Shown here piece by piece: positions 37,473 to 41,159 of a stretch of DNA of 41,159 nucleotides. Within the stretch, counting starts at the first letter, position 1. Every line of letters begins with the position of its first letter. The notes beneath the pieces were generated by a model. It was not told the DNA's origin and ran no database searches. It saw nothing but the letters and a program-made list of their open reading frames with translations. Origin of the DNA: an uncultured Pelagibacteraceae bacterium (GTDB lineage: Bacteria; Pseudomonadota; Alphaproteobacteria; Pelagibacterales; Pelagibacteraceae). The translations under genes were made by a program, and so were the position numbers. The stretch covers positions 1 to 41,159 of the forward strand of contig CACIJX010000004.1 of the NCBI GenBank assembly GCA_902587085.1, given 5' to 3'.

Positions 37473-37493
37473 TCTCCCTTAGTTAATTAACTA
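37473..37493 (-). promoter_or_regulatory. Strong ribosome-binding site and 14-base palindrome before dctP
   Basis: AAGGGAGA (37473-37480) lies 5 bases from the dctP ATG, the best Shine-Dalgarno match in a window where most genes have little or none. Directly upstream, sharing its first base, is the perfect palindrome TAGTTAATTAACTA (37480-37493). The palindrome could be an operator or an RNA hairpin base that controls access to the ribosome site. A lone TATAAT on the minus strand (37562-37567) could be the -10 of the dctP promoter, implying a leader of about 90 bases. Confidence 0.5.
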
Positions 37494-37574
37494 GTTGAAT
37501 TATTTAAGCACAAATAGATTTGAGAGTCTCGGGCAGAATTAATAAAGTTAAGAAAAATTCAATTATAGATTGTA

Positions 37575-38528
37575 CTAATTAACTTTGTTTTTAGCCGTTC
37601 CTGTTTTGAAATACTCATGAATATTATCAATAGCAAGGTCTGCCATGGCAGTTCTTGTTTTTTTAGTCGCGCTACCAAGATGAGGTAATATAAATGCTGT
37701 AGGTTGCTTTAAATATTCTGGATGAATTTTTGGCTCACCTTTATAAACATCTAGTCCTACGGCATAAATTTTACGGCTTACCAAAGCTTGAACCATAGCT
37801 TCGTCATCGATCATGTCTCCCCTTGCAACATTTGTTATAATTGCACCGGTTGGAAAATATTCCAAAGTTTCTTTATTAATAATGTCTTTAGTTTCTTTTG
37901 TAGCCGGACAACAAATTGATAATACATCTGAAACAGAGAATAAACTTTTAATATTGTCGTGAAAAGTTGCCCCCATTTCTTTATCGTTACTTAATTTAGT
38001 TCTATTTCTATAATGTATTTCCATACCAAAGCTTTTTGCTATTTTTGCTAAAGCTCTTCCAATTCTACCCATACCTAGAATACCAAGTCTCGATCCTGTG
38101 AGTTGCTTACCAATTAAAAAATCTGATGACCATTTCCAATTTTCCTTTTTAACCCAATCCATTCCCTCACTTGCTCTTCTACATGCGCCAAGAATCAATA
38201 ACATAGCAATTTCTGCAGTAGCATCAGTTAAAACATCTGGTGTATTAGTGACTATTATATTTCTTTTTTTTGCTGCCTCTATATCGATATTTCCAAAACC
38301 AACAGCAAAATTTGATATTATCTTTACTGTTTGAGGAAGTTTTTCAATAGTTTCTTTGTCTATTTTATCTGTTAGTGACGATAGAATACCATCACAACCT
38401 TCGCTCAATTCAATTAGTTTTTTTTGAGAATATAATTCGTCATTCGAGTTAAAATGAGAATTAAATAGTTTGGATGCTTTATCCTCGCAAGATCTCAATA
38501 ATTTTCTAGTTACAAGAACTTTTTTCAT
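37575..38528 (-). CDS. D-isomer-specific 2-hydroxyacid dehydrogenase (glyoxylate/hydroxypyruvate reductase type)
   Basis: 317 residues. Reduces 2-oxo acids such as glyoxylate or hydroxypyruvate to D-2-hydroxyacids with NAD(P)H. Visible: LGILGMGRIGRALA (glycines 152, 154, 157), YRNRT after the second beta-strand (R174/R176, suggesting NADPH preference), catalytic R236 in NVARGDMID, E265 in GEP, and H283 in LPHLGSATKKTR. The GAT-like 'GSAT' after the His is typical of the glyoxylate reductase group. It is 7 bases downstream of the FAD-linked oxidase that would catalyse the opposite oxidation of 2-hydroxyacids, and 107 bases upstream of dctP. Confidence 0.93.
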   Translation of the reverse strand: MKKVLVTRKLLRSCEDKASKLFNSHFNSNDELYSQKKLIELSEGCDGILSSLTDKIDKETIEKLPQTVKIISNFAVGFGNIDIEAAKKRNIIVTNTPDVLTDATAEIAMLLILGACRRASEGMDWVKKENWKWSSDFLIGKQLTGSRLGILGMGRIGRALAKIAKSFGMEIHYRNRTKLSNDKEMGATFHDNIKSLFSVSDVLSICCPATKETKDIINKETLEYFPTGAIITNVARGDMIDDEAMVQALVSRKIYAVGLDVYKGEPKIHPEYLKQPTAFILPHLGSATKKTRTAMADLAIDNIHEYFKTGTAKNKVN

Positions 38529-38535
38529 TTTGATT

Positions 38536-39909
38536 TTAATTCAAATCGAAAATTTTACCCGGGTTCATTATATTGTTTGGATCAAGAGTTCTTTTTATAG
38601 ATTTCATAATTGGAATATTGTCACCATGTTCTTTTATAAGATATTCTTTTTTATGAAGCCCTATTCCGTGTTCTCCAGTGATTGTTCCATTTAATTCCAA
38701 GGTTTTTTTAATCAGTAAGTCACTAAACTCCCTTATCTTTTTATATGTTTCTTTTTTTTGAGGATCATAAGGCAAAACGACATGAAAATTTCCATCGCCT
38801 AAATGACCAACCATTGGAGCTCTAAGACCGAATTTTTTTGTGACGTCCTCTGCAAATTTAACACACTCAACTATTTTTGAAATTGGAAGACATACATCCG
38901 TAGAATAAACTCTTCCATTTTTAATTAATGCTTTTACAGAATAATATATATCCCAACGTGCTTGCCATAATTTATTACGTTCTTCCAAATCTTTGGCCCA
39001 TTTAAAAGCACTTCCTTTATTGTCTTTGGATATTTCTTCAACTACTTTAATATTTTCTTTGTTAGAGGACTCTGATCCATGAAACTCAAAAAATAATGTC
39101 GGTAAAACTTTCATGTCTTTTAACTTTGAATAATTAATGCTTATATCCATTTGTTCTTTATTAAGCATTTCAATTCGGGCTATCGGTACACCATATTGAA
39201 TCACTTGTTGTGCTGCTTGAACTGCGTCCTCAAGAGATGGGAAATGACAGACTGCGCTCATAATACTTTCTGGAATAGGGGATAGTCTTAATTGTATTTC
39301 TGTGATTATTCCAAGCGTTCCCTCTGAGCCAATAAATAAATTTGTTAAATTATATCCAGCTGAAGTTTTTTTTGTTCTGCTACCAGTTTTTATAATATCT
39401 CCATTAGAGAGAACTACTGTAAGACCTGTGATTACAGTCTTCATGGTTCCATATTTTACGGCCATAGTTCCTGATGCTGACGTTGATGCCATGCCACCTA
39501 TTGCTGCGTTTGCTCCAGGATCTATTGGAAAAAAAACTCCGTCCTCTCTCAAGTAATCATTCAATTGTTCTTTTGTAACACAAGCTTGCACTCTGCAATC
39601 AAAATCTTCTACATTCACACTTAAGACCTTGTTCATTTTTTCCAAAGATATCGTTATTCCTTTATCATTACCTACAACATTGCCCTCCAAAGATGTCCCG
39701 GTCCCAAATGGAACAACAGGAACTTTGTGATCATTACAAAGTTTAAGAATTTTAGAAACTTCCTCGTTAGTTTCTGGAAAAACTACAGCTTTTGATAACA
39801 CCGGATCATATGTATCCTCACCTCTAGCATAATTTGTTCTAGTAGAAACTGAGGTAGAAAATCTACCATTAAAAATCTTTTTTAATTCTGATTGTATTTG
39901 ATCGTTCAT
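38536..39909 (-). CDS. FAD-linked 2-hydroxyacid oxidase (D-lactate dehydrogenase / GlcD type)
   Basis: 457 residues. PCMH/VAO-type FAD-binding domain with VPFGTGTSLEGNVV at 67-79, FFPIDPGANAAIGGMASTSASG near 131-152 and GYNLTNLFIGSEGTLGIITE near 188-207, then the FAD-oxidase C-terminal domain with GHLGDGNFHVVLP and TGEHGIGLHKKEYL. This group oxidises D-lactate, glycolate or related D-2-hydroxyacids and passes electrons to quinone or cytochrome c. No glcE or glcF subunit gene adjoins it, which favours the single-subunit D-lactate dehydrogenase (Dld-like) form over the glycolate oxidase complex; the precise substrate is not proven. Confidence 0.9.
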   Translation of the reverse strand: MNDQIQSELKKIFNGRFSTSVSTRTNYARGEDTYDPVLSKAVVFPETNEEVSKILKLCNDHKVPVVPFGTGTSLEGNVVGNDKGITISLEKMNKVLSVNVEDFDCRVQACVTKEQLNDYLREDGVFFPIDPGANAAIGGMASTSASGTMAVKYGTMKTVITGLTVVLSNGDIIKTGSRTKKTSAGYNLTNLFIGSEGTLGIITEIQLRLSPIPESIMSAVCHFPSLEDAVQAAQQVIQYGVPIARIEMLNKEQMDISINYSKLKDMKVLPTLFFEFHGSESSNKENIKVVEEISKDNKGSAFKWAKDLEERNKLWQARWDIYYSVKALIKNGRVYSTDVCLPISKIVECVKFAEDVTKKFGLRAPMVGHLGDGNFHVVLPYDPQKKETYKKIREFSDLLIKKTLELNGTITGEHGIGLHKKEYLIKEHGDNIPIMKSIKRTLDPNNIMNPGKIFDLN

Positions 39910-39953
39910 CTTTCTATAATGTTATTAAATTATATAGAAAAAATATACCTTAA

Positions 39954-41117
39954 TTAACCAAGCATCTTTTTGATTTTTTCTAAGGCTTGTGAGATATTAT
40001 CGCTAGAAGCTGCAAAACTAAATCTTACATAATCTTTAGCCGTTTTCCCAAATGCTGTTCCTGGAACAATGGCTACGCCTGCTTCATGCATACATTTTTT
40101 AGCAAATTCAGCACCATTCATACCTGTTCCTATGACTTTCGGGAAAGCATAAAATGCTCCACCAGGTAAACTACATTCTACTCCTGGTAAATTGTTTAAA
40201 CCTTCATAAATAAGTTTTCTTCTTATTGTAAATTTTCTCATCATTTCATTTATGGAGTCATCTGGACCGTCTAAAGCAGCAATGCCTGCAAACTGAGCAG
40301 CCGCATTTACACATGAAACACTATTTATTACTAATTTGTTTACATGTTCTACAAGATTTTTTGGCCAAAAACTCCAGCCCAATCTCCACCCTGTCATTGA
40401 ATAAGCTTTGCTCCAACCTTCAAGTACAATTAATCTTTCTCTTAATTCTGGATAATTAAAAAAAGTAGGCATTTCTTTGCCGTCAAAGATTTGTCTACTA
40501 TAAATTTCATCACTTAAAATTGTTACATGAGGATGTTTTTTTAATCCCTCTGCTAAAACATCTATATCTGATTTATCTACAAAACTGCCAGTTGGATTGT
40601 TTGGATTAATTAAAACCAATAACTTTGTTTTATCGGTTATCAATGATAAAATTTTCTCGGGGTTAAATTTTAAATCTTTATCTTCGGTTAAATCGTATGG
40701 AACTGGTTTAGCTCCAGTAAAATTGATCATGGACTCATAGATCGGAAATGCAGGTGTTGGGTGAATTATTTCTGCTCCTGGCTCGCCAAAACACTGAATT
40801 GCATAACTCATTGTAGGTTTGCCACCTGGCATTATTATTATTCTTTCTGGATCAATATCTTGTTTATAAAGTTTTTTAATCTTTCTTGTTACTGATTGTC
40901 TACATTCAAGTATTCCATTGGACAAAACATATCCATGATGGCCATCGTCTAATGCTTTTTTTGCAGCCTCAACAATATGTTTTGGAGTTTTGAAATCAGG
41001 CTGACCTAATCCAAGATGTATCATTGGTTTACCTTTGGCTTCTAATTTTTTAGCTTCTGCAAGAACGCTAAAAGCTGTCTCTGTTCCTAACCTATCTAAA
41101 CTTTTTGCAAGTTTCAT
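39954..41117 (-). CDS. Class I/II pyridoxal-phosphate aminotransferase
   Basis: 387 residues. Fold-type I aspartate-aminotransferase superfamily: GLGQPDFKTPKHIVEAA near 36-52, PTPAFPIYESM near 120-130, NPNNPTG at 171-177, D203/Y206 in SDEIYSRQ (PLP ring and phenol contacts), Schiff-base lysine K237 in GWSKAYSMTGWRLGW, and the carboxylate-binding arginine in YVRFSFAAS near the end. Related enzymes act on aspartate, alanine or aromatic amino acids, and the sequence does not settle which. It is the first gene of the minus-strand TRAP-associated run as seen in the window, with a 44-base gap to the oxidase. Confidence 0.92.
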   Translation of the reverse strand: MKLAKSLDRLGTETAFSVLAEAKKLEAKGKPMIHLGLGQPDFKTPKHIVEAAKKALDDGHHGYVLSNGILECRQSVTRKIKKLYKQDIDPERIIIMPGGKPTMSYAIQCFGEPGAEIIHPTPAFPIYESMINFTGAKPVPYDLTEDKDLKFNPEKILSLITDKTKLLVLINPNNPTGSFVDKSDIDVLAEGLKKHPHVTILSDEIYSRQIFDGKEMPTFFNYPELRERLIVLEGWSKAYSMTGWRLGWSFWPKNLVEHVNKLVINSVSCVNAAAQFAGIAALDGPDDSINEMMRKFTIRRKLIYEGLNNLPGVECSLPGGAFYAFPKVIGTGMNGAEFAKKCMHEAGVAIVPGTAFGKTAKDYVRFSFAASSDNISQALEKIKKMLG

Positions 41118-41159
41118 AATTATCTATATGCAATATTTGTTTTTTTTAAATCTTTAATG

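Noticed and set aside
1-41159. CRISPR arrays, IS elements, prophage, tRNA or rRNA genes
   Set aside because: No regularly spaced repeats, transposase or integrase-like proteins, terminal inverted repeats, or tRNA/rRNA signatures were seen; many poly-A/T runs are composition only.
41118-41159. Possible promoter or gene end after the aminotransferase start
   Set aside because: Only 42 AT-rich bases remain to the window edge; too little to call anything.

Overview
The window is a strongly AT-rich, gene-dense bacterial segment. Almost every base is coding, neighbouring genes overlap or sit a few bases apart, and no gene-free stretch exceeds about 165 bases. Gene content and order (lpdA-sucBADC, mdh, sdhBADC, asd, leuBDC, rplS-trmD-rpsP-ffh, then divergent dapF-ftsY, then a TRAP transporter block), the extreme AT bias and a structured leader in front of ffh all point to a marine alphaproteobacterium of the SAR11 clade (Pelagibacterales). 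The taxonomic call is inference from content, not from a marker-gene alignment.

Layout. 1-9074 (minus): the 5' part of priA, cut by the window edge, follows a complete 2-oxoglutarate dehydrogenase and succinyl-CoA synthetase set, transcribed sucC-sucD-sucA-sucB-lpdA-priA. 9204-15990 is an accessory block between sucC and mdh. It holds a plus-strand trio (GT39-like membrane glycosyltransferase, small membrane protein, GNAT acetyltransferase) and, facing it tail to tail, a minus-strand trio (polytopic GT-C-like protein, GMC-like FAD oxidoreductase, DegT-like PLP enzyme) that directly abuts mdh. 15992-28797 (minus): mdh, mmsA, sdhBADC, asd, leuB, leuD, leuC, rplS, trmD, rpsP and ffh, each separated by 26 bases or fewer. 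Together with the minus-strand trio this makes a run of 17 co-directional genes starting at ffh.

28798-28934 is a divergent ffh/dapF region carrying three hairpins, best read as the leader RNA of ffh. Plus strand 28935-31118: dapF, ftsY and an HPP-family membrane protein. 31102-41117 (minus): aminotransferase, FAD-linked 2-hydroxyacid oxidase, 2-hydroxyacid dehydrogenase, TRAP transporter (dctP, intrinsic terminator, dctQ, dctM), amidase, a 59-residue membrane ORF, EamA transporter and an alpha/beta hydrolase.

How the genes work together. The suc, sdh and mdh products cover the TCA segment from 2-oxoglutarate to succinate plus malate to oxaloacetate; fumarase and citrate synthase are not here. 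mmsA feeds propionyl-CoA from valine or inositol breakdown. leuBCD and asd/dapF serve leucine and aspartate-family/lysine-peptidoglycan synthesis. Ffh and FtsY are the two GTPases of the signal recognition particle pathway. The TRAP transporter with its oxidase and reductase neighbours looks like an uptake and interconversion module for small 2-hydroxy/2-oxo acids. The most notable observations are the ffh leader, the apparent absence of both heme b axial histidines in SdhC and SdhD, and the accessory envelope-sugar block.
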